From: Planctomycetota bacterium
GTDB lineage: Bacteria > Planctomycetota > B15-G4 > SIAN01
Direction of reading: 5' to 3'
DNA: 64,000 bases
NCBI GenBank assembly: GCA_028289345.1
Contig: JANQQL010000050.1
Span: forward strand, 328,370 to 392,369
Shown piece after piece: positions 42,613-51,756 of the stretch. The notes beneath the pieces are model-generated. The model saw nothing but the letters and a program-made list of their open reading frames with translations. It did not search any database and was not told the origin of the DNA. Both the position numbers and the translations under genes were made by a program. Every line of letters starts with the position of its first letter. Position 1 is the first letter of the stretch.

Positions 42613-45581
42613 TGGGCTGCGGCTCGGATTCGTCTTCGCCGGAGCGACGGGACGACACCGCAAATGGTCCCTCGGCGAAGCGTCCCCGCGACGAATTGGA
42701 GTCAGCCTCGAGTCCCGAGGCTTCGCCAGAACTCGGCGAGGAGGCGCGAGGACGAACTGCCCGAGAGAAGAACGGGAAGCCCTCGCCCCGGTCGGAGGGA
42801 AGCCAGCATGAACGGGTGGTCGAGTCCGTGTTCAAGCAGGCCATGGTCTTGGCCCCGTCGGAGCGCCAAGAGTTTTTCGACCGCCTGCCTGGCCTTGAAG
42901 CGCAAGTGCGGCAAGACGCCGAATCCCTCCTGCGACATCACGACCATTCCTCGGGATTGCTGACGCCTCCTTCGGAAGTGGCCGAGATGCGGTCCTTGGC
43001 TCGCGATCTGCGCGAGGATCTGACCGATCCCGCCGCACGGATCGGCCAGTGGTTGCAGCGCTACCAGCTGGTCAAGGTTCTCGGCCACGGCGGAATGGGG
43101 GTGGTCTACCTCGCCCAGCAGAACGAGCCGGTGGCCCGAGAGGTGGCGATCAAAGTGATCCGTTTGGGACTTGGCTCGCCCGAGGTGAAGTCTCGATTCG
43201 AAGCCGAACGTCAAGTGCTGGCGCTGATGAATCACCCCCACATCGCGCGAGTCTTCGACGGCGGGCTTGCAGAGAGTGGCTTGCCGTTCTTCGTGATGGA
43301 GTACGTTCCGGGCCAGCCCATCACCGGCTACTGCCGCGACCAGGGGCTGGAGCTCGAGGAACGACTGGGCCTGTTCTTGGACGTCTGCGCCGGAGTTCAG
43401 CACGCTCACCAGAAAGGCATCATTCACCGCGACCTGAAGCCCGCCAACTTGTTGGTCTATGCCGAGCACGGCCAGCACTTGTTGAAGATCATCGACTTTG
43501 GAGTGGCAAAGGTCCTGCATCAGGGACTGGCCGAGCGATCACTTGCGACCCGTCCCGGGCAGCTGGTGGGCACCCCTGCCGCGATGAGTCCGGAGCAAGC
43601 GCAAGGGACGGATGCCGAGGTAGACACGCGCACCGACATCTATTCCCTGGGCTTGGTGCTCTACGAACTTCTCGCCGACCGCCCTCCCATTGATTCCAAA
43701 CGGGCGTCGAGCGCGAGTTTGGGCGATTTGCAGAAGATGATCTGCGAGGAGGTCCCACCGCCCCCGAGTCTTCACTCGTCTCTGCGCGCCGGCCGGCGAG
43801 GGATGCATCGCGACCTCGACTGGGTGGTGTTGCGGGCTCTCGAGAAGGACCGAGAGCGGCGCTACGCCACGGTGGAGGAGTTGGCCGCGGACGTGCGAAG
43901 AGCGGCGGTTGGCGACCCGGTCAGCGTGGGCCCTCCGAGTCGTTGGTACCGGTGGAGGAAACTCCTCGCCAAACACCAGGTGGCCGCCGGACTGATCGGC
44001 GCTTTGTTGCTTTCCCTGGTCGTTGGCTTTGGGATCAGCATGCGATTCTTCTTGCGCGAGCAAGCCTCCCACCAAGAAGTGCTCATGCTTGCCGATGCCC
44101 AGCGTCTGGAAGAAGCGGAGCGCGCGGCCAAGACATTGTGGCCCGCTCATCCCGAGCAAGTGGAAGCCATGGAGGAATGGCTGGCCGTGATTGCGGAACC
44201 CCTGGTGGGGCGCCTTCCGGCCCATCGGGACCGCCTGTCTCGCTTGCGGAAGGAGGCGCAGCCGTACACGGTGGAGCAGCGCGAGCGCGACCAGAGGGAG
44301 CATCCCCTTGCGAGGGAGCGGAAAGAGCTGGAGCGCCGCAGGGCGGCACTGACCATGACCGACGACTTCCACCGGCGCCGTGCGAGGGAGCCGGCTCCGG
44401 TGCGCGATCACGTCATTGCCATGCAAGAGCAGAAGATCGCGTCCGTAGAAGCGAAGCTGAAGGAGGTGGGGCCCCGGACTCGGGGGCGGCTGTCCTGGCA
44501 CTTCGAAGACGCGGAGCGCCAGTGGCAGCACGACACTCTGGCTGCACTGGTGACCAGGCTCGAAGTGTTTGCCGGCGAAGATCCTCGGGTCGGAACCATC
44601 GCCCAAGTGAGAGCCCGGCTTGAGGAAGCTCGCACTCTCGCGTCACGCACCTTGCACGACGAGAGGGTCGCGGAAGACTGGGACTTCGCCTGCTTCGCCA
44701 TTGCCGAGCACCCACGCTACGACGGCTTCGAACTCTCGCCGCAACTGGGACTCGTTCCCCTCGGCCCGGACCCGGACTCCGATCTTTGGGAGTTTGCTGT
44801 GGTGCAATCGGGAGAAGTGCCTTCGCGGTTGGAAAGCGGCGAGCTGCTGTTGTCCGAACGTTCCGCGCTGGTCTTGGTGTTGTTGCCGGGGGGCACGTTT
44901 TCCATGGGAACGCCGAGCGACTCCCACCCGACGGAGTACGACGGCAGGCTCGAATCGCCCGTTCATCCGGTCACCCTCGCCCCCTTCTTCCTGTCCAAGT
45001 TCGAGATGACCCAGTGGCAGTGGCAGCACTTGATGGGGAGCAATCCCAGCCAGCACCCGCCCGAGGAGGCCTTCCCCGGTCAGCCGTCCTCGTTGTGGCA
45101 TCCGGTCGAGTCCGTGTCGTGGGAGCAGGCATTGCACGCGTGTGAACGACTTGGGTTGACCTTGCCGACGGAAGCCCAGTGGGAGTACGCGGCCCGGGCC
45201 GGCACGACTTCGAACTACTGGTGTGGCGACTCCTCGTCCTCGCTGGTGGGCAGGGCAAACTTGGGTGAAGGGGCCGCGGATCACTGGTTTCTCCACGCTC
45301 CGGTGGATGAGTTCCCGTCGAACCCGTTCGGATTGCCGGGCATGCACGGCAACGTCCGGGAGTGGTGTCTCGATCCGCTTGGCTCGTACCTGAGTCCGGC
45401 CGAAGGACCGAGAGGAACGCGCGGAGCGGTTTTTCAAGGCGAGCCGCGGGTGATGCGTGGCGGAAGCTACCGCTCTCGGGCTGACGATGCTCGTAGCGCT
45501 CGCCGCCACAGCGTGCAGGATCCCGACCAGCGGATGCCCGACAGCGGACTGCGCCCCGCGCGCGGGATCGATCAGCCGTAG
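42612..45581 (+). CDS. Membrane Ser/Thr protein kinase with C-terminal FGE-like domain
   Basis: A 989-residue protein starting at ATG 42612, which overlaps the ECF sigma stop (TGATG). The kinase domain spans ~150-430: GHGGMGVVY (158-166), Lys181, HRDLKPAN (272-279), DFG (295-297), SPEQA and VDTRTDIYSLGLVLYELL. A transmembrane helix follows (~458-478, AAGLIGALLLSLVVGFG), then a helical coiled segment and, from ~740, a sulfatase-modifying-factor (FGE)-like domain: GTFSMGTPSDS, LPTEAQWEYAARAG, GNVREWCLDP and RVMRGGSYRS. The active-site Cys pair of true FGE is not evident, so the outer domain is more likely a ligand sensor. The likely target is the coupled sigma factor. Confidence 0.92.
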   Translation: MGCGSDSSSPERRDDTANGPSAKRPRDELESASSPEASPELGEEARGRTAREKNGKPSPRSEGSQHERVVESVFKQAMVLAPSERQEFFDRLPGLEAQVRQDAESLLRHHDHSSGLLTPPSEVAEMRSLARDLREDLTDPAARIGQWLQRYQLVKVLGHGGMGVVYLAQQNEPVAREVAIKVIRLGLGSPEVKSRFEAERQVLALMNHPHIARVFDGGLAESGLPFFVMEYVPGQPITGYCRDQGLELEERLGLFLDVCAGVQHAHQKGIIHRDLKPANLLVYAEHGQHLLKIIDFGVAKVLHQGLAERSLATRPGQLVGTPAAMSPEQAQGTDAEVDTRTDIYSLGLVLYELLADRPPIDSKRASSASLGDLQKMICEEVPPPPSLHSSLRAGRRGMHRDLDWVVLRALEKDRERRYATVEELAADVRRAAVGDPVSVGPPSRWYRWRKLLAKHQVAAGLIGALLLSLVVGFGISMRFFLREQASHQEVLMLADAQRLEEAERAAKTLWPAHPEQVEAMEEWLAVIAEPLVGRLPAHRDRLSRLRKEAQPYTVEQRERDQREHPLARERKELERRRAALTMTDDFHRRRAREPAPVRDHVIAMQEQKIASVEAKLKEVGPRTRGRLSWHFEDAERQWQHDTLAALVTRLEVFAGEDPRVGTIAQVRARLEEARTLASRTLHDERVAEDWDFACFAIAEHPRYDGFELSPQLGLVPLGPDPDSDLWEFAVVQSGEVPSRLESGELLLSERSALVLVLLPGGTFSMGTPSDSHPTEYDGRLESPVHPVTLAPFFLSKFEMTQWQWQHLMGSNPSQHPPEEAFPGQPSSLWHPVESVSWEQALHACERLGLTLPTEAQWEYAARAGTTSNYWCGDSSSSLVGRANLGEGAADHWFLHAPVDEFPSNPFGLPGMHGNVREWCLDPLGSYLSPAEGPRGTRGAVFQGEPRVMRGGSYRSRADDARSARRHSVQDPDQRMPDSGLRPARGIDQP

Positions 45582-45723
45582 AGTCGAGTGCGGCCCGGCT
45601 CCCGCTTCCGAGATCGAAGACGGAGTCGCACTCGAAGCACGATGAGTCTCCGCATCGATGATCTCGGTCCGAGGTGCGAAGCAACTGATCCGCAGTTTCG
45701 GGCGCGGGCTGCTTGCGGACTCG

Positions 45724-46638
45724 TCAGACCTTGCGGAACACCAGGGTCATCATCGTTCCCGGAAACGCCGCGGACTTCTTCTCGATCGGGGCACCATCCA
45801 AGTAGGCTCGCGTGTCGCGGACGAATTGCTGAGCATCCGAGTCGGGATTGGCGTAGGGGGTCTCGAGATACGGGGTGGCCGACTCGATCAGCGCCAGGTC
45901 GTAGCGAGCGAACAGGATTCCTAAGGAGCGCGGACTGAAGTAGTGCAGGTGGTAGGGCGGGTTGAACTGGTTCCATTCCGTGTCATAGACCAGAGCGCAG
46001 GGGCTGTCCATGTTCGGCGTGGCGCAGATCAGGAAGTGTCCCCCGGGAGCCAGCTTCTCGGACAGCAGCCGCACGATTCGCTCCGGATCGAGCAAGTGTT
46101 CAATCACGCCGCGCATCATCACCGCGTCCACGCTTGCCTCAGGCATCTGCTCTAGCTCGTCCTCTCCTTCGAGCACTTGGAACCCGGCCCGCTCGCGAAT
46201 GTACTTGCGCGTGACCGGGTTCAGCTCGTAGCCAATCTTCTCGAACGAGTCCGGAAACACGCTCAGGAACCGGCCGTTGCCGCAGCCGAAGTCGAGCAAC
46301 TTGCCGCCTTCCACGAAGCGCATCAGGCAGTCCCGATCTTCCAAGTACTGTTGATCTCGCTGCTCGAGCAGGGTTTGGTCCTCGGCCTGATCGGGGTGGT
46401 AGGACGACAGGAAGTGGTCCTGGTCGTAGAGGGCGTCCAGCTCTGCCTGACTCGGCATCGGGTCTGCCTTGACGTAGCCACAGGTGTGGCAGCGGACGAA
46501 GGGAATGCCCGCTTTCTCCGCGTGGGGAAGCACCGGACCTCGTTGACAAAGCGAGCAGCCGGTCGGCTCGGCGAAAAGCTTCGGGTCAGGCTCTCGGGAA
46601 GTCAGAAATTCGACGCCAGTTTCGGATGAGTGATGCAT
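45724..46638 (-). CDS. SAM-dependent methyltransferase with N-terminal zinc-ribbon-like Cys pairs
   Basis: A 304-residue class I methyltransferase. The N-terminus carries CSLC and CHTC pairs, a possible zinc site. The SAM motif I is LLDFGCGNGRFLSVFP, followed by KIGYELNP, DAVMMRGVIEHLLDPERIV and GGHFLICATPN. The arrangement resembles SAM methyltransferases that act on sugars or polyketide-like intermediates (an N-terminal zinc domain occurs in the C-methyltransferases), but no sugar gene cluster is present. ATG 46638 is chosen because GGAAGAGAGG precedes it; a longer frame to 46704 adds 22 unrelated residues. Confidence 0.85.
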   Translation of the reverse strand: MHHSSETGVEFLTSREPDPKLFAEPTGCSLCQRGPVLPHAEKAGIPFVRCHTCGYVKADPMPSQAELDALYDQDHFLSSYHPDQAEDQTLLEQRDQQYLEDRDCLMRFVEGGKLLDFGCGNGRFLSVFPDSFEKIGYELNPVTRKYIRERAGFQVLEGEDELEQMPEASVDAVMMRGVIEHLLDPERIVRLLSEKLAPGGHFLICATPNMDSPCALVYDTEWNQFNPPYHLHYFSPRSLGILFARYDLALIESATPYLETPYANPDSDAQQFVRDTRAYLDGAPIEKKSAAFPGTMMTLVFRKV

Positions 46639-46773
46639 CGGGGCCTCTCTTCCAGGAAAAAGCTTCTGATCCCTGGTATCGGCCGCCGGACCGCCTGCGC
46701 TCACTCAGGGCTTTCCCGTAGGAGTGCCCCGACGACGAGCGACGGGTTGCATGGTGAAACGAGTTCCCCGGAT

Positions 46774-47892
46774 TCAGGATCGATGCATCGCATCGCGAAG
46801 CGCGTCCATGGGGCCGATCAGTCCTTTGGGGCGCTCGCGGCTGCCGCGGCCCGTGGTGTTGGTGGTCATCGCTAGCACCAGTCCGCTCTCGGGATAGGCC
46901 CGAAGACTGGCCCAAGAACCAGGGTTCGAGCCATTGATGCGCAGCTCGAGACCGTGAGGCGTCTCCACCAGGAACCAGCCGTGACTCCATCCCGTTGCTT
47001 GGCCGTCGTCGGTGGTTTGAGAGGACAAGAGACGTTGCATGGAGGCTTCGTCCAGTAGCTTGCCCTCGAGCAGGCTGCGGCCGAACCGAACCAGGTCTTC
47101 GGCGGACGCGAGTCGATTGCCGCCGACCAGGTTGTAGCTCATGTCGAGGGGAGGAACGGTGCTCAGTGTCGCCCGTGGTTCGAAGGGCCAGCGGAAGTCG
47201 TAGAAGGAGTAGCAGGGAGTGCGATCGGCAATCGGAACCCGGATGTCGTTCGCGCAAACCCGCTCGATGTCTGCCGGAATCAACACGTGTTCGCGAAGCA
47301 GCGCTTCGAAGGAACGCCCGGTGTGTCGCTCCAACCCAAGACCGAGCAAGGTGTAGGCATAGCTGGAATAGGTGAAGCGGGTGCCCGGTTCGGCGACCAA
47401 GTCGTCCTTGGCGAAGATCGGTAGGACGTCGACCAACTGGTCATAGTGCAAGACGAAGAAGTCGGGATAGATCTCATCGCGGTAGTGGCGAATCCCGTGG
47501 GTCTGACCGACCAGATGGTCGAGAGTGAGCGGGAGCTCCCTCTCGGGGAACTCGGGAACCAGCTCCTCGATTCCCTGATCCCGATCGAGCCCGGCCTCCG
47601 CTTCCAGCTTCAAGAACAAGATCCCGGTCAGCGCTTTCATCACGCTGGCGATCGGAACCAGTGTGTCGCGGGCCATGGGGCTTTTCAGCTCGACGCTAGC
47701 CAGACCCAAACAATGGGTTTGTACTTCCGGTGTTCCGCGCTGGCCGACGGCGACTTGCAGGCCGACCAGGGACTGCTCAGCCATGACGTCCGCGGCAATC
47801 TTCTTGGCGGAGTCCGGGAGGTCCGAAGCGTGGGCCGCGGTCGCGACGCCGGCACCAAGAACCAAGAGCGCGAAACAAGGGGTTCGAATCAT
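46774..47892 (-). CDS. Secreted serine hydrolase, beta-lactamase/PBP class C-like
   Basis: A 372-residue exported protein; the signal peptide MIRTPCFALLVLGAGVATAAHA is clear. The serine-beta-lactamase fold motifs are SVMK (S-x-x-K, within VPIASVMKALTGILFL) and YSSYAYTLLG (the Y-x-S/N motif). Relatives include esterases, D-aminopeptidases and class C beta-lactamases; the HTG-type third motif is not obvious. Substrate unknown. It lies on the same strand as the methyltransferase, about 135 bases away, and diverges from the M24 peptidase gene. Confidence 0.88.
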   Translation of the reverse strand: MIRTPCFALLVLGAGVATAAHASDLPDSAKKIAADVMAEQSLVGLQVAVGQRGTPEVQTHCLGLASVELKSPMARDTLVPIASVMKALTGILFLKLEAEAGLDRDQGIEELVPEFPERELPLTLDHLVGQTHGIRHYRDEIYPDFFVLHYDQLVDVLPIFAKDDLVAEPGTRFTYSSYAYTLLGLGLERHTGRSFEALLREHVLIPADIERVCANDIRVPIADRTPCYSFYDFRWPFEPRATLSTVPPLDMSYNLVGGNRLASAEDLVRFGRSLLEGKLLDEASMQRLLSSQTTDDGQATGWSHGWFLVETPHGLELRINGSNPGSWASLRAYPESGLVLAMTTNTTGRGSRERPKGLIGPMDALRDAMHRS

Positions 47893-48160
47893 GGGAGGGC
47901 GCTTTCTCTTGAATGGAGGGGATTCGACGTCCGACCCGGTTGCGTCTCAGGGAAAAGTCACTCGGGTGAGTCGGTTTTTCGCGGCGCGGGGGTGGACGGT
48001 TTCAACTCGAGGAAGTGCTGGTCGAGCGACAGCACGTTCGGGACGCGGGCGGGATCGAGGTGCGCCGGGAGCCGCGTGCAGCAGCCCACGGCAGACGACA
48101 TACTCTCCTTCGACGGTCACTTCTGGACGGCTCGTTCGCCGGGATGGGGAGGATGTCGCG

Positions 48161-49570
48161 ATGCGCAGGTTTTTGGCGGCCAGTTGTTTGTTGGTGCTCG
48201 GTTGTGTGGCTCGTTCCCTGGACGTCATTCCACCCACTGCTCCCGGGACCCGAGCGCCGGACTACGTCCCGACGCCCGAGCAGAGCTTCTTCGATTGGAC
48301 CGCGCTGCAGTTTTCGGCGGAGACCTATGCGGCGAGAAGAGAGCGTCTGGTGCGACTGCTGCGCAATACCGGGGGCGGAGTGTTGCTGATCCCGAGTCGG
48401 GCCGCTCGCTCTCACGGAGAGACGTTTCGACAGCTCAATGACTTCGAATACCTGACTGGACTGGAACTCCCCGACTCGGTCCTCGCGGTGGACGCAAATC
48501 ATGGAGAGTCGATCCTGTTCCTGCCGCGGGTCGACTCGCGCTTCGAGAATCCTGCCCGGAGCAACGACTTTCCGGGCCGCAAGCTGGGCGCGGATCCACG
48601 AATTGCCGAGCACGCGGGAATCAGCCAAACCCGTCCGATCGGCACGTTGGAGGAGACCCTGGGTTCCTGGACGACCCTGGGCCGCGAAGTGCGGTTGGCT
48701 CGCAAGCCCAGCCCCGTGGCGGCGGGACCTCAAGGGTGGAGACATCCGACATCGGAAGTCGAGTCCTTGGCGATGCATTTGGAAGACCAGCACCCGGATT
48801 TGCCGGTGCGCAGCGCTTGGGAAAGCCTGGCGGCCTTGCGCGCGGTGAAGGAGCCGGCCGAGATCGCCGCGATTCGCCGCGCTTGTGCCATCACGAGTTC
48901 GGCGATCATCCATGCGGCCGGTTTCGTTCGTGACCGAGTCGACGAGCGAACCCTGGAAGCAGAATTGGAAGCGGAGTTCAAACGCCAGGGAGCCCAGCGC
49001 CGCGCTTTCGATTCAATCATCAAGTCCGGACCGAACTCGCTGTGGCCGTGGCGGATCCTTGCCGCCCATTACGACCGGCGCAACCGTTCGATGCGCAATG
49101 GGGAGCTGGTGGTGTTCGATGTGGGTTGCGAGCTGGATCACTACGCCAGCGATGTCGGGCGAACGTTTCCCGTGTCCGGTCGTTTTCTCCCGGAGCAGCG
49201 TCGCCGACTCGAAATGATCACCGACGTGAGTGCCGCCATCCTTGCGGCAGTTCGTCCTGGTCAGTCGTTGCGCAGCTTGCAGGATCTCGCCGAAGCACGG
49301 ATTCCGGAAGCAGAGCGGCCCTACATGCAAACCGGACTGTTCTTCGGTCACCCCCTCGGGCTGAACGTCGGCGATCCGATTCCCGAGAACGCTCTCCTGG
49401 AGCCTGGCATGGTGTTCACTGTCGAGCCCTGGTACTACAACCACGTCGAAGGCATCTCGGTCTTCCTCGAAGACGTTGTGGTGGTGACTCCGGATGGCTG
49501 TGAAAACCTGACGGCCCAGCTGCCACGAGATCCGGAAGCGCTGGAGCGAATGGTCGGGGCTGCGTACTGA
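48161..49570 (+). CDS. M24 metallopeptidase (Xaa-Pro aminopeptidase-like) lipoprotein
   Basis: A 469-residue protein starting at ATG 48161, preceded nine bases upstream by GGGGAGG. The N-terminus MRRFLAASCLLVLGC is a lipoprotein signal. The creatinase N-domain (ARRERLVRLL, LTGLELPDSVLAVD) is followed by the pita-bread fold with all five dinuclear metal ligands visible: the two Asp in VVFDVG and ASDVGRTFPV, His in FFGHPLGLNVG, and Glu in VFTVEPWYYN and FLEDVVVV. Such enzymes cleave the residue before proline in peptides. Anchoring in the periplasm or outer membrane suggests peptide scavenging. Longer open sequence upstream lacks similarity. Confidence 0.93.
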   Translation: MRRFLAASCLLVLGCVARSLDVIPPTAPGTRAPDYVPTPEQSFFDWTALQFSAETYAARRERLVRLLRNTGGGVLLIPSRAARSHGETFRQLNDFEYLTGLELPDSVLAVDANHGESILFLPRVDSRFENPARSNDFPGRKLGADPRIAEHAGISQTRPIGTLEETLGSWTTLGREVRLARKPSPVAAGPQGWRHPTSEVESLAMHLEDQHPDLPVRSAWESLAALRAVKEPAEIAAIRRACAITSSAIIHAAGFVRDRVDERTLEAELEAEFKRQGAQRRAFDSIIKSGPNSLWPWRILAAHYDRRNRSMRNGELVVFDVGCELDHYASDVGRTFPVSGRFLPEQRRRLEMITDVSAAILAAVRPGQSLRSLQDLAEARIPEAERPYMQTGLFFGHPLGLNVGDPIPENALLEPGMVFTVEPWYYNHVEGISVFLEDVVVVTPDGCENLTAQLPRDPEALERMVGAAY

Positions 49571-49717
49571 GCGGGGTGAGGTGAATCCACCGCTCGAGGT
49601 CGGGCGAACTCCTTGAGGGACGCGATGGCTGCGTGTCGGTCCGGTTTTTCGCCCCAAGCCAGGCGGCGAGTGAGATGATGCGCGCGTCCGACCTCCCCCT
49701 CGACGGAACTTGACCCC

Positions 49718-49972
49718 ATGAGTGAGCAACCCTCGTTTTCCGCCTCGGTCCAAGACTGGAAGCTGGTCTACCGAGTCCTCCATGGCAGCCTCAGCAACCA
49801 TCTCGAGCTGATGGACTGCACGTTCCTCGACAAGCTCCAAGCCGAGCTGCAAAACCAGGCACGAGGAGAGGGCGTCGACGTCGGCGACCACGGCCAGTGG
49901 GATCGGTGGCTCGGGAACACGTCAGCGCCGTCTTGCGAGGACCGGGTGTCTCGGCGACGGACGCTGGAGTAG
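49718..49972 (+). CDS. Small hypothetical protein
   Basis: An 84-residue frame starting at ATG 49718 (MSEQPSFSASVQDWKLVYRV). The first 65 residues look like a real soluble protein with normal composition (LHGSLSNHLELMDCTFLDKL), whereas the last 18 are Arg/Ser-rich. No family, signal peptide or membrane helix recognised, and no strong ribosome-binding site. It is placed between the M24 peptidase and sulfatase genes on the same strand. Confidence 0.5.
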   Translation: MSEQPSFSASVQDWKLVYRVLHGSLSNHLELMDCTFLDKLQAELQNQARGEGVDVGDHGQWDRWLGNTSAPSCEDRVSRRRTLE

Positions 49973-50150
49973 GCGGAGGGGAAATCGACGAGCACGGGTT
50001 GGTTGGTCGCGGCTGTCCCGGATGCCGTGGCGCCGCCAACGGGGCTCGGCCGGTCGATGGCGACTCGGGTCTCGGAGCCGACAAAGCCGCGGATTCCGTT
50101 GGCCGACTTTTGCAGCTGCACCATCGCGATCCCCGATAATCTCGATCGCA

Positions 50151-51743
50151 ATGAGTGACTTTCGCAGCCGATTCCGCGCGGTCTGGACCCTCGCCCTTGC
50201 CGGGGCGTTGGGCTGTTCCGACTCTGTCGTCGACTCGGCCGAGCCTCGCCACGAAGGCTCCGTGCCGGTGGACTCCGCGGAGGCGGCCGTTGCGACCTCC
50301 GAGTCCGCCGACTCAGAGACGCCTGCCGCGTCTCCACCCTCGGGTTCTTCTCCGCCGGCACCCTCCGCCGCTGCGACCGCCCCCCCCGATCCAACCAAGC
50401 AAGACGCCCCTCCTGCCGATCCCGACCGGCCCTTGCCGCCGATCGTGTTCCTCAGCCTGGACACCTTGCGAGCCGATCGCATGAGCCTGTACGGCAACCC
50501 GGCGCCGACCACTCCCCATCTCGAAGAGCTCGCGAAACAGGCGACGGTGTACACCCGCGCCCAAGCCACCGCGCCTTGGACGCTGCCGTCTCATGCGTCG
50601 ATGTTCACTGGCCTCTACCCGTTCGAGCACGGAGCGCGCACCTATGCCCGTTCTGAGATTCCGGAGGGGGTGAAAGGCAACGTTGGCAGTCTGAGTTACG
50701 ACTTCACCACTCTGTCCGAGGTGCTGCAGCAAAGGGGCTACCAGACCATCGGATACACCGCCAACGAGGCGTATCTGAACGACCGTTACGCGATCCACCA
50801 GGGTTTCGACGTCTATCAGAACGAAAAGGGCCGGGTGGACGAAATCAACCAACGGGTGTTCGGTTGGCTGCGGAGACATCAGGACGACGAAGAGCCGTTC
50901 TTTCTGTTCGTGAACTACATGGACTGCCACCGTCCTTACAACTGTGTCGCGAGAGAGGGGTTTCCGGATCTGGGCACACCCCGCGACTCGGGCAGGATGC
51001 TGAAAGGAATGTACGGTCCGGTGCTCGATCCCGACCAAGAGCCGGATCCGGAGCAGATCGCGCGCCTGATTGGTCAGTACGACATCGCCCTGGCCAACCT
51101 GGACGACGGAGTCGGGAGGCTGTTCCAACGCTTGAAGGAATACGGCTGGTACGAGGACGCGCTGATCGTGGTCACTTCGGACCACGGGGAGTACTTCGGA
51201 GAGCACCACCTGATTGAACATTCCAAGGATGTCTATCAGGGCGCGATGCGGGTTCCGTTGATCGTGAAGGCCCCGGGTCAGCAGGAGCCGGCTCGCGACG
51301 ACGAGTGGATTTCCCATGTCCACATTCCCGGTCTGATCGCGGCCGCCCTGGGACTGGATCCCCAGGAAGGTCGCTACGCGATGTTGACCCGGCACTGGCC
51401 CCGAGACTCGATTCTGGCGGAGAACTACTTTTCGCGGTTGCACGACATCAACTCCCCGTTCGGGATGCGTTTTCGCCGAGTGCGCCGGGTGCTGTACCAC
51501 GACCGCTACAAGTACATCTCGTCTTCGGATGGCGAGAACGAGTTGTATGACTTGACGGCGGATCCCGACGAGTTGAGCAACCTGCTCATGGAGCAGTCCA
51601 CGATCGGTCGTGCCATGGCCCGCAAACTGGAAGCCATGACTCCCGAAGATCGACAGTCCGACGCCTCGGTGCCTGACGTGGAGTTCACGGAAGAAGAACT
51701 CGAGACCTTGCGGGCGCTGGGTTACCTCGGGGACGACGATTGA
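50151..51743 (+). CDS. Sulfatase-family lipoprotein (Thr-type)
   Basis: A 530-residue protein starting at ATG 50151 with a lipobox ALGC at residues 19-22. A Ser/Pro/Ala-rich tether (~30-90) links it to the sulfatase domain. The metal-site Asp is in SLDTLRADRM (D104); the nucleophile region APWTLPSHASMFTG has Thr144 at the formylglycine position and His148 where Arg is usual. VVTSDHGEYFGEHH supplies the second metal site. This TLPSH subclass is common but poorly characterised; it might be a sulfatase, phosphodiesterase or phosphoglycerol transferase relative. It is followed 13 bases later by the PHP-domain gene. Confidence 0.9.
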   Translation: MSDFRSRFRAVWTLALAGALGCSDSVVDSAEPRHEGSVPVDSAEAAVATSESADSETPAASPPSGSSPPAPSAAATAPPDPTKQDAPPADPDRPLPPIVFLSLDTLRADRMSLYGNPAPTTPHLEELAKQATVYTRAQATAPWTLPSHASMFTGLYPFEHGARTYARSEIPEGVKGNVGSLSYDFTTLSEVLQQRGYQTIGYTANEAYLNDRYAIHQGFDVYQNEKGRVDEINQRVFGWLRRHQDDEEPFFLFVNYMDCHRPYNCVAREGFPDLGTPRDSGRMLKGMYGPVLDPDQEPDPEQIARLIGQYDIALANLDDGVGRLFQRLKEYGWYEDALIVVTSDHGEYFGEHHLIEHSKDVYQGAMRVPLIVKAPGQQEPARDDEWISHVHIPGLIAAALGLDPQEGRYAMLTRHWPRDSILAENYFSRLHDINSPFGMRFRRVRRVLYHDRYKYISSSDGENELYDLTADPDELSNLLMEQSTIGRAMARKLEAMTPEDRQSDASVPDVEFTEEELETLRALGYLGDDD

Positions 51744-51756
51744 TTGGCCGGGTGCG

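Noticed and set aside
42612..45581. Functional formylglycine-generating enzyme for the sulfatases
   Set aside because: The FGE-like domain lies on a membrane kinase and the catalytic Cys pair is not evident.
47880..47895. GGGTTCGAATC string resembling a tRNA T-loop
   Set aside because: No cloverleaf can be drawn around it and it covers the start of the beta-lactamase-family gene.
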